The notes under the pieces are model-generated. The model ran no database searches and was not told the origin of the DNA. It worked only from the letters and a program-made list of their open reading frames with translations. A program made the position numbers and the translations under genes. Shown here piece by piece: positions 34,161-44,909 of a stretch of 64,000 nucleotides of DNA; the first letter of the stretch is position 1, and each line of letters starts with the position of its first letter. This stretch comes from Xenopus tropicalis (lineage: Eukaryota; Chordata; Amphibia; Anura; Pipidae): contig NC_030679.2 of NCBI RefSeq assembly GCF_000004195.4, forward strand, positions 31,051,712 to 31,115,711. Reading direction: 5' to 3'.

Positions 34161-34450
34161 AGGTGGCCTTACACAGGCTTATTTCAGCTGCCAATATCTG
34201 TCCTTTGGCTGCAGAATCAGTCTAATATACCAGTGTATGGGCACTATGGGCAATGTTCTTCCTGACCAACATCTGGTCTAAAATTGGCCAGATCTTGATA
34301 GGGCAGGTTTGATTTTTGTTGCATGGGGGTCCCTGATCAGAATGTATACCCACCAGTTTAATTCAATCATTTGACCCTAGGGCCAAACAACCAAATTAGT
34401 CTTTCTGCGCCCCCCCCCCCCCAATCTGAGATCTGACTGATGTGTGAAGA
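34161..34450. mobile_element. Degraded TGGCCATAC-family fold-back MITE
   Basis: Begins TA|AGGTGGCCTTACACAGG, similar to 59258, and shares interior blocks such as CAGCTGCCAATATC. The right terminus is not recognisable. A C-run sits at about 34410-34422. Confidence 0.5.
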
Positions 34451-34664
34451 TCCACTCTGCAACCTCTTCCACCATTTATTCTCAAAGCTGCAGCCAACCA
34501 TGCTTTTTGGTGGTTGTGTATATTTATGCCTGCCAGGAAAGCTTGAGTGATGGTGTCACCACCAGTGATTTCTGCTGGTCTTGCCCCAGGCTAAGGTTCC
34601 TCTTTAAAGGACATCATTTAGCAAAGCTTCCCCCTGTTTTTTTAGGAATCCCTATGCCTCTTCA

Positions 34665-35120
34665 GACTTGGCACACATGCAGGGAGAGCTTTTATCTGCA
34701 GCACATAGAAGTCTGAGCACTGGGCTACTGGCCAGGGGGGAATTTGTTCAGGGTTTGTAAATGACCCCCACTGCACTTTGTACTTTACAATAGGTGTATG
34801 GGGTAATGCTCTAGCACTAAACCATCTGTCATAGTCATGCATTACCCCATACACCTAGGGGTATATTTATCATGCCCAGGGCAACCAATCAGCAATTATA
34901 TTTCAACAGTTAGAAAAGCAAAGCATCTGGCTGCTATAAACATCACCATTGATGTTTTACTTTTTTACACGGATAAATATACCCCTATTGTATTGTACAG
35001 AGTGTACACACTGGGGGTCATTTATATACCCCCTAACAAATTCCCACCTGGGCAGTAACCCAGTGCTCAGACTTGTATGTGCTGCAGATAAAAGCTTTCC
35101 CTGCATGCTGACTTTACATG
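34665..35120. mobile_element. Large fold-back element with a nested fold-back
   Basis: The outer arms pair, for example GCAGGGAGAGCTTTTATCTG (about 34679) with CAGATAAAAGCTTTCCCTGC (about 35086). Inside, TAGGGGTATATTTATC (34855) pairs with GATAAATATACCCCT (ending about 34986), a second MITE. A perfect 19-bp-arm hairpin occupies 34791-34857. From 35120 to 36590 there is no gene; 35870-35995 is a fragment of the gcgctgtacag repeat. Confidence 0.7.
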
Positions 35121-36807
35121 GCATGCATTACATTGACCCTCAGGTTTGATAGCTGGGCCCTTTATGCTCATTTACTAGAAGCTGGCTGCATAAGGCAGCT
35201 AAGATCATTGGTGGCATGGCCTAATTAAATCTCTACCCATAAGGGTTTGGCACTTACCCTGCTAGTTTTGTCATTCTACATGATCTGTAAACTAACATTC
35301 ATAAACTGCCAATGTAATTTTAGTGTTTAGACTGAACATATAAAGGGCTCTGCTCAACTGCATACAACCTAAAATCAAAGGGAACTAAAGGGGAAATATA
35401 ACTAAGGGTAAATAACAGCCTGACCTATAGAAGTATAAATGTTCTCTACAGGCATAAAATTCCACAGATCTTAAAGTAACCCTTAATATGGTTGTTTGCC
35501 AATTCCTGCCACCTATTATCTACCTGAAATTCAGCCCCTCCCTTACCTTGTTATATTAGGTGATGGATTCTGGGACATATGCTTTCCAGAGAATCGGTGC
35601 CATAATCCATTGCTTCCCCCATGTAACCAATTGAGAGGTTGTATTTTTGCATAAGGTATCTTGGGGAAATATTCTGTGGTATGGTACAAATCATGAGCTA
35701 GTTAAAATAGTAAATTATCTCTGAATATACAATTTACAGCATAATATTTCACCAAAGGTGACCAACCTCCATGCAAAGGGCCAAGGACAGACACCTGCAG
35801 TGCTCAACTAAACCTCTGGTCCAGCAGAAAATGTGATTTCCACTGTCTTATATACCCTGTGTATCTTTTTCTAAAGTGCTACTTATGTATGCAGCGCTGT
35901 ACAGTAAAACATATTCAAACAGGGTTATGACAATAGATACAAAGTATAACAATAAATACAAATAATCAAAGTACAAATATGTTCCAGGCCAAGCCCATTC
36001 AACATTTAGTGATCTGTCATGGGACTCTGCAATGTTTCAGCAATGCCAATCATATTTTTCATCCAGTGCCCTAACTCAGCTCTCCCTTTTACCAGAAAAG
36101 CCTCTTCTTCCATTGCTTTCCACCACAGCTGCTTTAAGCTCCCAAATCATGCTGAAGGGAAGCCAGACTCTCTAGGGAGAGTCACGTGATTAGGCACCCA
36201 CAGGCTCGGCCACCTCAGGGTGGTGCTAGGTTTTCCCCGAGTATAAAGTTGTGGCTCCATTAAAAGATAAAAATGTTTTTAGTAACGGGGCTGTACAAAA
36301 GCAAATGGATTTATTTCCCCCTGTAAATACAAACCAGAGCCAGTCAGTTCAAACAATCAGAGGTGGACAGAAGAAATTATGTTGAAATAAAGTTAGTGAC
36401 TGAGTTGCTCTATGCTGACATTTAGTTCCATTTTTGGCAGGATTGTGATCTGTTATCTCTCATGGTACTAACAGTTCATGCCATACTAGATGAACTATTT
36501 GTACCAAACCAGATGCAGTGTGGCACTAATAGGTGCATTTGGTATGGTGCTATTGGATTGGAGCTCATTCAGCCCCCTGCAGCTTTGGGAACTACAGTCA
36601 AATGAAAAAGTTTGGGAACTCCTCTCAGCCTACATAATTATTTACTCCACTGTCAACAAAAAGATAACTGGTATGACTTTCATTTCCCAGGAACGTCTGA
36701 GTATTGGGGTGTTTTCTGAACAAAGGTTTTTAGTGAAGCAGTATTTAGTTGAATGAAATTATATAAAAAGTGAAAAACCGGCTGTACAAAAATTTTTCCT
36801 CATTTAA

Positions 36808-37135
36808 GGCTGATGCCACACGAGGCGTAGGGCCGAAATTTTCGGCAAGCGGAAAAACGCTTGGCGAAAATTCAGCCCTACGCCTGCTACTTGTGCCTGC
36901 ACCTGAATGAATGGAATACGCTCGGGTGCAGGCACATGTAGCCGATATACGCATGAAAACACGAGACGTTGCATTCTCACGCGTTTTCATGCGTATATCG
37001 GCTACATGTGCCTGCACACGCGCGTATTCCATTCATTCGGGTGCAGGCACAAGTAGCAGGCGTAGGGCTGAATTTTCGCCAATCGGTTTTCCGCTTGCCG
37101 AAAAAATCAGCCCTACGCTCTGTGTGGCATCAGCA
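36808..37135. mobile_element. Palindromic MITE (GGCTGATGCCACAC family) nested in the Tc1 element
   Basis: GGCTGATGCCACAC pairs with GTGTGGCATCAGC. The inner arms are long and nearly perfect, so both strands show the same spurious frame (MEYARVQAHVADIRMKTR). A relative is at 46922-47332. The target duplication is not clear. Confidence 0.75.
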
Positions 37136-37290
37136 TTAGTGCATGTAACTGCTCAATACTAATTACTGGCAACACCAAATTGGTTGGATTGGCTCGTTAA
37201 GGCTTGAACTTCATAGACAGGTGTGTCCAGTCATGAGAAAAGGTATTTAAAGTGGCCAAGTTGTGCTTCTGTTTGACTCTCCTCTGAAGA

Positions 37291-37599
37291 GTGACAGCAT
37301 GGCATCCTCAAAGCAAAAGAATGCTATCTCAGAGGTTTAAAATCAGGGAATGGAAAGCCACAGGCACAGTTGCTGAAAAACCCAGGTCTGGCAGGCCAAG
37401 AAAAATACAGGAGCGGCTTATGCGGAGGATTGTGAGAATGGTTACAGACAACCCAAAGATCACCTCCAAAGACCTGCAAAAACATTGTGCTGCAAATGGT
37501 GTATCTGTGCATTGTTCTGCAATTTGTTGTTCTTGTGCAATTTGCACAAGAACTTCTGTATGGCAGGTTATGGGAAAGAAGTCCTTTCTGCACTCGTAA
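37291..37599 (+). pseudogene. Tc1 transposase N-terminal remnant
   Basis: The frame contains the helix-turn-helix linker motif GRPRK and a Tc1-like stretch DNPKITSKDLQKHCAANGVSVH, then breaks down after about residue 75. It belongs to the decayed element 36595-38353. The catalytic part is out of frame and mutated. Confidence 0.7.
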
Positions 37600-38603
37600 G
37601 CAAAAGCTCATTTAGACAAGCTACAGTCATTTTGGGACAAAGTGGGCTAATGAGACAAAAAATTAGTTATTTGGTCATAACAAAAAGCGCTTTCCATGGC
37701 AGAAGAAGAACACCGCATTCTAAGGATAACACCTGCTACCTGTTGACTGGGGTCAGATGAATTCAACCCAATATCAATAAATTCTTCAGGATAATGTTCA
37801 AGCATTAGTCACAAAAAGTTGAAGTTAGGCAGGGGTTGGATATTCCACCAAGACAATCACCCAAAACACAGTTGAAAGTCTACAAAGGCATTTATGCAGA
37901 GGAAGAAGTACAATATTCTGGAATGGCCATCACAGTCCCCCAACTTGAATATCATCGAAAACCTATGGGGTGATTTGAAGCAGGCTGTCCATGCTCTGCA
38001 GCCATTACATTTAACTGAAAATGGTAAAAAATACTGCCATCCAGAATCCAGACACTAATCAAAGGCTATAAGAGGCTACTACAGGCCGTTACATTTGCAA
38101 AAGGAGGCTCAACTAAGTATTGATGTAATATCTCTGTTGGGGTGCCCAAATTTATGCACCCATATTTCCGATGGTCTTAGGAATAATTTTATGGTTGGGG
38201 GTCACCACAACATGAGGAACTGTATTAAAGGGTCACGGCATTAGGAAGAACCACTGTTATATATTAAAAGGAAGTTGCAACTTTGAAAGCTCAGCCAATG
38301 ATAAACAAAACTCCAAAAAAGAAAAGGGGTTCCCAAACTTTTTCATATGACTGTATATACAGTACATTTTTCATAAACATATACTAAAAACTACATATTA
38401 GTCAGAGTTCCCCCCAGCACTTAAAGGCTCTGCTTCCTCTATGTCTTTTCATATGTCTTGGTGATCCAACTTGTGCAAAGAGAACTGGCTAAAAATTGTG
38501 TACTGACAGCTGTCAATGGTACATTCTTTAAATGGACTAGGTGTGCCATAAAGGTCTGTAATTGGGTTTATTTAATGTTTAAATGAGTTTTTTTAGTAGA
38601 CTA

Positions 38604-38947
38604 AAGCTGGCCATACACGTGGCGATCTCACGATGTTTCGTACGACCGTCGGTCGCACGAAACATCGTCAGATCCGCCACACACCATTCAGGGCTGAATC
38701 GGCAGGTAAGGAGGTAGAAACAATAGGATTTCTACCTCCTTCTGCCGATTCAGCTCTGAAGGGAGAATTTTGGTCAGGCGCCTTCTATGGCGCCCGATCA
38801 AAATTTTCTAACTTGGCCGATCGGCGAGCCGACCGATTTCAGCAGCTTCCTGCGATATCGGTCGGCTCGCTGACATGCCATACACGCACCGATTATCGTA
38901 CGAAACGAGGTTTCGTACGATAATATCGGTGCGTGTATGGCCACCTT
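38604..38947. mobile_element. TA-flanked palindromic MITE (TGGCCATAC family)
   Basis: AAGCTGGCCATACACG and CGTGTATGGCCACCTT are inverted, with TA on both sides (38602-38603 and 38948-38949). The interior is a near-complete palindrome with CG-rich blocks (TCGTACGA). Confidence 0.8.
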
Positions 38948-38953
38948 TAATGT

Positions 38954-39637
38954 ATGGAAAGACTCCTTATCTGGAAAACAAGATTTACTACCCTTCTTCA
39001 CATTATGTGGCAATGCCCAAATTTGGCTGAGTTCTGGAAAAACATTAAAAGTACAGCGGCCAAGATCTTCTGGGAGATCCCCATCGATGCTACCAATGCT
39101 CTACCCCACCCACATATTCCACATTCGGAGCAGAAACTCCTAAACTATATATATACAGCAGCCAGACTAACGATCACTTCTAAGTGGTAATCCTTAGAAA
39201 CCCCCCAGCACAAGAGAGGTCATCTCCCACTTAAGGGCCATGAAAGATCTGGAAGAGATAACCGCTAAACTCAGGGGAACAATCCCACAACATGACAAAA
39301 TATGGTCAAAATGGGATTACTTTATCTCACAAAACCAAACACCCCAAAGGTACAGACTTATGCAATAAGAGCTATCACCCCATCCACATTAACTTAAGAG
39401 CGAAAATAGAAACAACAGATAGAAACTAATGCACTCTCCTGGGAAACATACTGGAACTGTTATTGTTTTGACTTTATTTTATTTGTTAATTTCTTTGCTA
39501 TTTTATCACTATGTATAAAACTTGATCTGAATCTATGCTTGATTGACTATAACAATCACAGTATTACATTTGGAAGAAACAGTGTGTGTTAAATAATGCT
39601 GTCAAAACCAAATAAAATTTAAGTTACAAAAAAAAAA
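38954..39637 (+). mobile_element. 3' end of an L1/Tx1-like LINE
   Basis: The plus strand encodes HIMWQCPNLAEFWKNIKSTA and PHPHIPHSEQKLLNYIYTAA, resembling the C-terminal end of L1-type ORF2 proteins (the 'C-P-x-x-x-x-FW' region). After a stop come about 440 bases of untranslated sequence and an A-rich tail with AATAAA (39611-39637). It is 5'-truncated, as usual for LINE insertions. Confidence 0.65.
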
Positions 39638-39827
39638 GAATACAAGCTTACTCACTGCACTCACAACATTACGCACAACATTTATTCGATAAATCCCCAA
39701 ACACCAAAAAGATATGGATAGGGTTCCTTACCACCATATATAAAAAAAAGTAAACCATATTTGTTTTTTCCTATTCATCACAGGTATGGGATACATGAAC
39801 TGTACTTTCCTGTCTAAAATGTAACCT

Positions 39828-40480
39828 TTGAATTCATTAAAATATATAGTCTGCCCCTATAATTTCAAACACATCCCCAGCCATCCCTTGGGGCCTCCTT
39901 GGAGGGTTTCCATAATTTTCTCTATTGCCTTCCCAAACATTTGGCCCCTTTACCTACTACACTCTCCTCCCTGCAGAAATCCTGGTTGTTCGTTCCAAAA
40001 CTCTTTGGCCACTCACCTTCCCTATTAACCTCACACCATCCTATCTGGGGGAACTACTGTATTATTTGCCCCATTTTACATCTACAGCGTATTTTTCACT
40101 GGCCCGTAATATCAAATTTCTGGGAGACCTATTAAAAAATTCCACCTTCCCTACCCCAAATGCAGCAAAATTGCAGAGCACCTAAACTCTCTCTCTTTAA
40201 ACACTTTCAGCATGCCTTCTACTCCAAATTCACTACAGTCACTTCTCATCTCCCCTCTCTCCCCAAACCATTACATTCTGCTAAGGTGTGGTGGTCAGCC
40301 AAAATTTCAGATCTCAACCAGAATGCCTGGGACGAGGCAATGGAAAACGCTTACATGTCTCATTCCACCTTAAGACAGGCTGATACAATACAAAATCCTC
40401 AGCCACCTTTACATAACTCCCTTAGGCTTAAGAAAATAGGTTGAAGTCCCAATGATTCTGCTCACAGTGCTGGGAACCTC
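39828..40480 (+). mobile_element. L1/Tx1-like LINE ORF2 fragment, frameshifted
   Basis: Overlapping frames (39925-40185, 40160-40444) read like a decayed LINE ORF2 segment, for example KVWWSAKISDLNQNAWDEAM, similar in kind to the region upstream of the L1 C-terminal Cys motif. In an intact LINE this segment would come before the one at 38954-39190, so the two fragments are not in normal order. Confidence 0.45.
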
Positions 40481-40489
40481 CAGCTGATT

Positions 40490-40782
40490 ATTTTCGATTT
40501 GGGAGTGCCTACATGTTCTTAATGTCTTGAACCAATCACTTAGCAGATAACCTGAAAGAAGAATTGTATTATGCTGTTGATAAATGAAACAAATGATTAT
40601 ATTTGGTCATGTATTTATTGAAAAAAATGATCTAACATCATCTGCGTGCGTGTGGCAAAAGTAAGTGAATCGTGCTCTCAGTATTTGGTGTGACCCCTCC
40701 CCCCCCTTGTGCAGCAATAAATGCAACTAAACATTTGTGGTATCTGTGGGCTGTCCTGCACACAGCCCATTCCTCCATACAC
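40490..40782 (-). mobile_element. Tc1-like element end fragment
   Basis: The text around 40650-40780 (GTGGCAAAAGTAAGTGAA, CAGCAATAAATGCAACTAAA, AGCCCATTCCTCCATACA) matches what I know of a Tc1-like element's end and 3' coding portion. It stops abruptly at about 40782, where the minisatellite element begins. Confidence 0.55.
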
Positions 40783-41456
40783 TCCATTGGCTCATTGGTG
40801 GTCAGCGGGTAATTTTATTGGTTGCGCCCCGTGCGTACCTGTGACGTCAGCACGCACGGGGCACAACCTAATAAAAGATCTGAGCTGCAAAATTAGAAAG
40901 AGACGGGGGAAACAGAGGCCGGACGCAGGTGGAAGCAGCAGCCTGACGCAACAGGCAAGCAGGGAGGCAGACAGGCAGGCGAGCGGGAGAGGTGGGGGAG
41001 GATGTTGCGGGGAGCTGGGGGATGTTGGGGAGAACGCTGGGGGGAGCTGGAGGATGTTGAGGAGAACACTGGGGGGAGCTGGAGGATGTTGGGGAGAACG
41101 CTGGGGGGAGCTGGAGGATGTTGGGGAGAACGCTGGGGGATGTTGGGGAGGATGCTGGGGGGAGCTGAAGAATGTTGGGGAGAACGCCGGGGGATGTTGG
41201 GGAGAATGCTGGGGGGAGCTGGATGATGTTGGGGAGGATGCTGGGGGGAGCTGGATGATGTTGGGGAGGATGCTGGGGTGAGCTGGAGTATGGTGGGGAG
41301 GATGCTGGGGGGAGCTGGAGTATGGTGGGGAGGATGCCGGGGGGAGCTGGAGTATGGTGGGGAGGATGCTGGGGGGAGCTGGAGGATGTTGGAGTGTACA
41401 TAAAAATCCTTTGGAGGGCCACATCTGGCCCACGGGTTTCCAGTTGCACAGCCATG
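40783..41456. mobile_element. Element carrying the GGAGCTGGAGGATGTTGGGG minisatellite
   Basis: It starts with CCATTGGCTCATTGGTGG, shared with 45510. Next is a palindrome GCGCCCCGTGCGT / ACGCACGGGGC around a perfect CRE TGACGTCA (about 40842-40849). The tandem repeats of GGGGGAGCTGGAGGATGTTGG type run from about 41005 to 41395. The right end (AAAATCCTTTGGAGGGCCAC, then GCACAGCCATG) resembles the element at 44177. The terminal repeats are not resolved. Long frames here (186, 213 and 203 codons) are repeat translations. Confidence 0.65.
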
Positions 41457-41459
41457 CTA

Positions 41460-42540
41460 TAGAGAATCAGTGCCTCCAAAGTTGTTATCAGGTTGAGCCA
41501 CAGGTCGGTGGCTGACAGGTAGGAGCCTATGTGCTGTGTAACACGGATAGAGTACAGTTACAGTGAAAGATGATTTATTATGAGGGGTGTAATATATAGT
41601 ACATTTACAAATACGTAAGTCCTTACTGTTATGGCCAGTGGTCAGGGGCAGGCAGCAAACAACACAAGTCCGTATAGCAGGCAGAGGGTCTGGACTAGAG
41701 TAGTCAAATAAACAGGCCATGGTCAATACCAGGAGATCCAACCAGGGTCAGGAGCAGAGGAACAGTGTATAGAACAAGGAACCAGGAAGGAACATGGGCA
41801 GAAACACAGGCAGAAACAGAACCGCAGGTACAAGCGCTGGGTCAGGCTATAATGATAAAGCAACTAGGAGAAGCTTGTAACAAGCTTATAAAGCCCATTA
41901 ATTGCCGGATTGCAACACCTGGGCTTACTGAGGGAGGAGGAGGTGAGCATGAACAAATAGCAACTGAAGAATATTTAATAATATATGTAGGACTGGATCC
42001 CCAAGGTCTCCAGTGGCTCAACAAGGTACTGCAGCACCAGTTTGACATCCAGCCTAGAGTTCAAGCACAGGCAGGTCCTGACAGAAGTAGAGTATGACCA
42101 ACATCCTGTCTGTGGGAAACTGGAGGTAATCATGAGAGTGATATCAGCCTCACATCTATATCATTAAATTACCAACATAGTCTAAAGATCAAGCAATCCA
42201 CCACAAAAATTCAATACAAATTCCCTACAATCTGCCTAACTCATTTTAAAAATGGATGTGCCAATGGGCACACGTTTGGCTCGAGCCACACAAGCTTTGT
42301 CAAAGCCACAAGTGATTTGCTTTAGTAGCCAGTGAGTAACGCATAGACTTTTTTGCAGGAAACATTCCATAGACCGTGAAGATCACCTAAACTCGCCAAA
42401 ATACACAGCATCTAGTGTTAATTATGGGATGTTGCACGCTAGTAAATATGTCTGATATCTAAAGTACACCCTAGAGAGTTCAGAGACCTCCCCTTCCTGC
42501 TTTTAACTAATAACTACACATTAGTTTAAATATGGCTCTA
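41460..42540. repeat. Unresolved stretch, repeat-like
   Basis: I see no credible gene. Phrases such as 'caggggcaggcagcaaacaa' (about 41642) suggest part of a dispersed element, but I could not identify ends or a class. A degraded GGGTGATTTATCAATG MITE arm begins at about 42553. Confidence 0.3.
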
Positions 42541-42936
42541 AATTATTACACATGGGGGTGATTTATCAATGTTCACTCTTTTCTACAATTCAAATTCTTT
42601 TGTGCTAAAACTCCCAATATTTAAATTATGCATTGGAAAGTTGAAAAATCAATATTTATTAAAATCCGAAAACTCAAATATAAAACTTTGGCATCTAAAA
42701 GCGTGCAAGTTCATGTAGAAGTTAACAGGAGGCAAACGTTTTTTCCACAATTTTATTCAATCTAGTTTTTTATATATTTAGTTTCTAAAAAAATAAAGTC
42801 ACTCTTCACTCTCCCCCACTTATCATCTGTCTCCCATTATTCTCTCATCATGCAGGCGTTGGAGTCACATTTTTGATCGACAGTTAGGTCTAATACATTC
42901 TTGGGGGGTTTCCGTTTCCTAGAAGATGTATTAAAG

Positions 42937-43214
42937 CAGGGGTGGCCAGACTCGGTCCGGCAGGGGCGATTCTAGACATATCGCCGCCTGAGGCGGCTCC
43001 TAGATCGCTAGTTTCAAAACTGGTAACTGGGGCGAGTTTCTCAACTCGCCTAATGGCAGAAGCGCCCCTGCGGTCCGGTCTCGATTGACCGGACCAATGC
43101 GGAAGTGCGGTGTGCGTGCATACGTATGTGACGCAGCGTATATATGCATTCATTCCACCAGGAATTGTCGGGGGATCGACTGGTGGGCCGCGATCAACGT
43201 ATTGGTCACCCCTG
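42937..43214. mobile_element. hAT-type MITE with exact 8-bp duplication (outer)
   Basis: Starts CAGGGGTGGCCAGACT and ends TTGGTCACCCCTG. The duplication TATTAAAG is exact (42929-42936 and 43215-43222). A second hAT element is inserted inside at 42961-43070. Confidence 0.9.
42961..43070. mobile_element. Small hAT-type MITE nested in the previous one
   Basis: 110 bp, CAGGGGCGATTC to GCGCCCCTG, with an exact 8-bp duplication CGGTCCGG (42953-42960 and 43071-43078). Confidence 0.9.
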
Positions 43215-43547
43215 TATTAAAGCTTGCTCTTTCCAAAACCAGCTCTGACCAAAATATTCTCTACATGCAGGATTTGTGCCACAGTCAGTTATTTTTGTCA
43301 GATAGTATTTTAGCTGGAGTTATTCGAGTTAGCTCTAATACATCTGCTAGGAAAGGGAGCCCCCAAAAAGACCTACCTGTCCATCAAAATCTGACCCCAA
43401 CTCCTGCATGAAGAGAGAATGAAGAGACGGATGATGAGAGAGGGAGAGTGAAAAGAAACTGTACTGAATCAATTTTATTTAGACTTCATATTTCTACAAT
43501 ATAAAGCTTATATTCATTTTTCTATTTCAATAATTTCCCTTTTAACA

Positions 43548-43803
43548 CAGGGTCAGAACTAGAGGTAGGCAGAATAGGCACCTGCCTAGGGTGCAACAGG
43601 GTTGGGGGCGCTACTAGGCACGTACCTCCTCAGCTCTCTGACTACCCCTAGCTCCGACCAGCTGAAAGAGTGGCAATGTGATGCACTCCCACCACTGGTC
43701 AGCCCTCCTTTCCGCTTCTCACCTCGCTGCAGGGGGCGGGGGGTGAAGGCGATCCAGGGCGGGGCATGTGCCTTGAGCGCACATTGTGTTTGGCCCGGTC
43801 CTA
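43548..43803. mobile_element. hAT-type MITE
   Basis: Left end CAGGGTCAGAACTAG, right end GGCCCGGTCCTA. The flanking octamers TTTTAACA (43540-43547) and ATTTAACA (43804-43811) match at 7 of 8. From 43812 to 44170 nothing is recognised. Confidence 0.7.
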
Positions 43804-44176
43804 ATTTAACAATCCCACAAATCTCTAGTTAGAAATAAAATATTACAAAAAAAAACAAATGCCCAAATTTCATTTTCCAGGTAACCCTCTTTCCCAAATA
43901 TTTTAATATTCCCACAAACGTGTCTAGCAAGTATTAATTAACAACAAGCCATTGATGCTATTTTAATACATAGAAATATTAGATTTAGATAAAATGTATC
44001 CCAGACCCACAAGGCCGATTCCTGATTATTACCAGGGACGTACAAATGGCACCAATAATTCCTGCGCACCTAATACAAATCAACCATGCTTTTACAAGTC
44101 ATTTTTTCCTCTCACTTGAGATACAGTTCATTCCAAAGGACATATAATCACGGGAGGAAATTTTAATGGTGTCGTC

Positions 44177-44348
44177 CAGAGCTACTCAACTAGAGGTCCA
44201 CAGGCCGGATGTGGCCTTCCAAAGGATTTTTATGGCCCCCAGTCTCCACAGACTTCATTGTATGACAATCATTTTAATTTAATTTGGCCCTTAACCAAGG
44301 TATATAAGAAATAATTGGCCCAGTACGGTTATAAGTTGGGCAGCTCTG
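44177..44348. mobile_element. hAT-type MITE (CAGAGCTACTCAAC family)
   Basis: CAGAGCTACTCAAC and GTTGGGCAGCTCTG are imperfect inverted ends. The flanking octamers GTGTCGTC and GTATAGTC match at 6 of 8. Interior GGATTTTTATGGCCC is shared with the right side of the element at 40783-41456. Confidence 0.65.
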
Positions 44349-44657
44349 GTATAGTCAATCCTAGAGTAGACAGATATGATCCAAACAATCCCACTGAAAG
44401 AGACAATTCAGAGCTCTCTTTAAAGGCGCATATCAGAGAAGTGCAGGTGATATAAATGGCAGAAAAAAGCTTCAAATGGTAACTTTATGCAAACTACCAG
44501 TACAATAACTACATCATTAAAGGCACTTACTTATCTGACCCATCCACCACCCTGCTACAGAAAATACTTAACCCCCCCCCCCAGAATATGTGTTTACTAT
44601 ACGATGCAGAAAAAGAATAGGATGGCCAAAATTGGCAAAAAGGTAGCAAAGTTGACA

Positions 44658-44904
44658 CATTGGGTCAGATTCAATTCCGTGAGAACAAGTTATCTCATGG
44701 TTTGTGAGGTGAAAACTCATGGATGAGATTCAATTCAGGAGAAAAAACTTTTCTCCCAATTCAGTTCTGTTTTCCCTATAGACTTCAATAGTTTTGATCA
44801 ATAGTGAAATAAATATTTCTGAACTGAATTGCATCTCAAATTGAATCTTGTCCATCATTTTTTTCTGATTAACCTTTTTCTCACTGAATTGAATTTGGCC
44901 CATT
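44658..44904. mobile_element. Fold-back MITE
   Basis: TTGGGTCAGATTCAATTC at the left pairs with GAATTGAATTTGGCCCA at the right, and the interior has paired TGAGAA/TTCTCA blocks. The 79-codon frame at 44487-44726 is not supported as a gene. Confidence 0.6.
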
Positions 44905-44909
44905 ATTAG

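Larger units (their letters stand above)
36595..38353 (+). mobile_element. Decayed Tc1-like transposon with a palindromic MITE inside
   Basis: The ends CAGTCAAATGAAAAAGTTTG and CAAACTTTTTCATATGACTG are inverted and flanked by TA (36593-36594 and 38354-38355). The interior keeps transposase remnants on the plus strand: SGRPRKIQERLMRRIVRMVT with DNPKITSKDLQKH (about 37385-37490), and later a decayed catalytic-Glu region near 37930-37990. Stops and frameshifts are frequent, so it is inactive. The insertion at 36808-37135 lies in the 5' non-coding part. Confidence 0.85.

Noticed and set aside
40721..41479. Frames of 186, 213 and 203 codons on both strands
   Set aside because: All are translations of the GGAGCTGGAGGATGTTGGGG minisatellite; equal openness on both strands argues for repeat structure and not coding.
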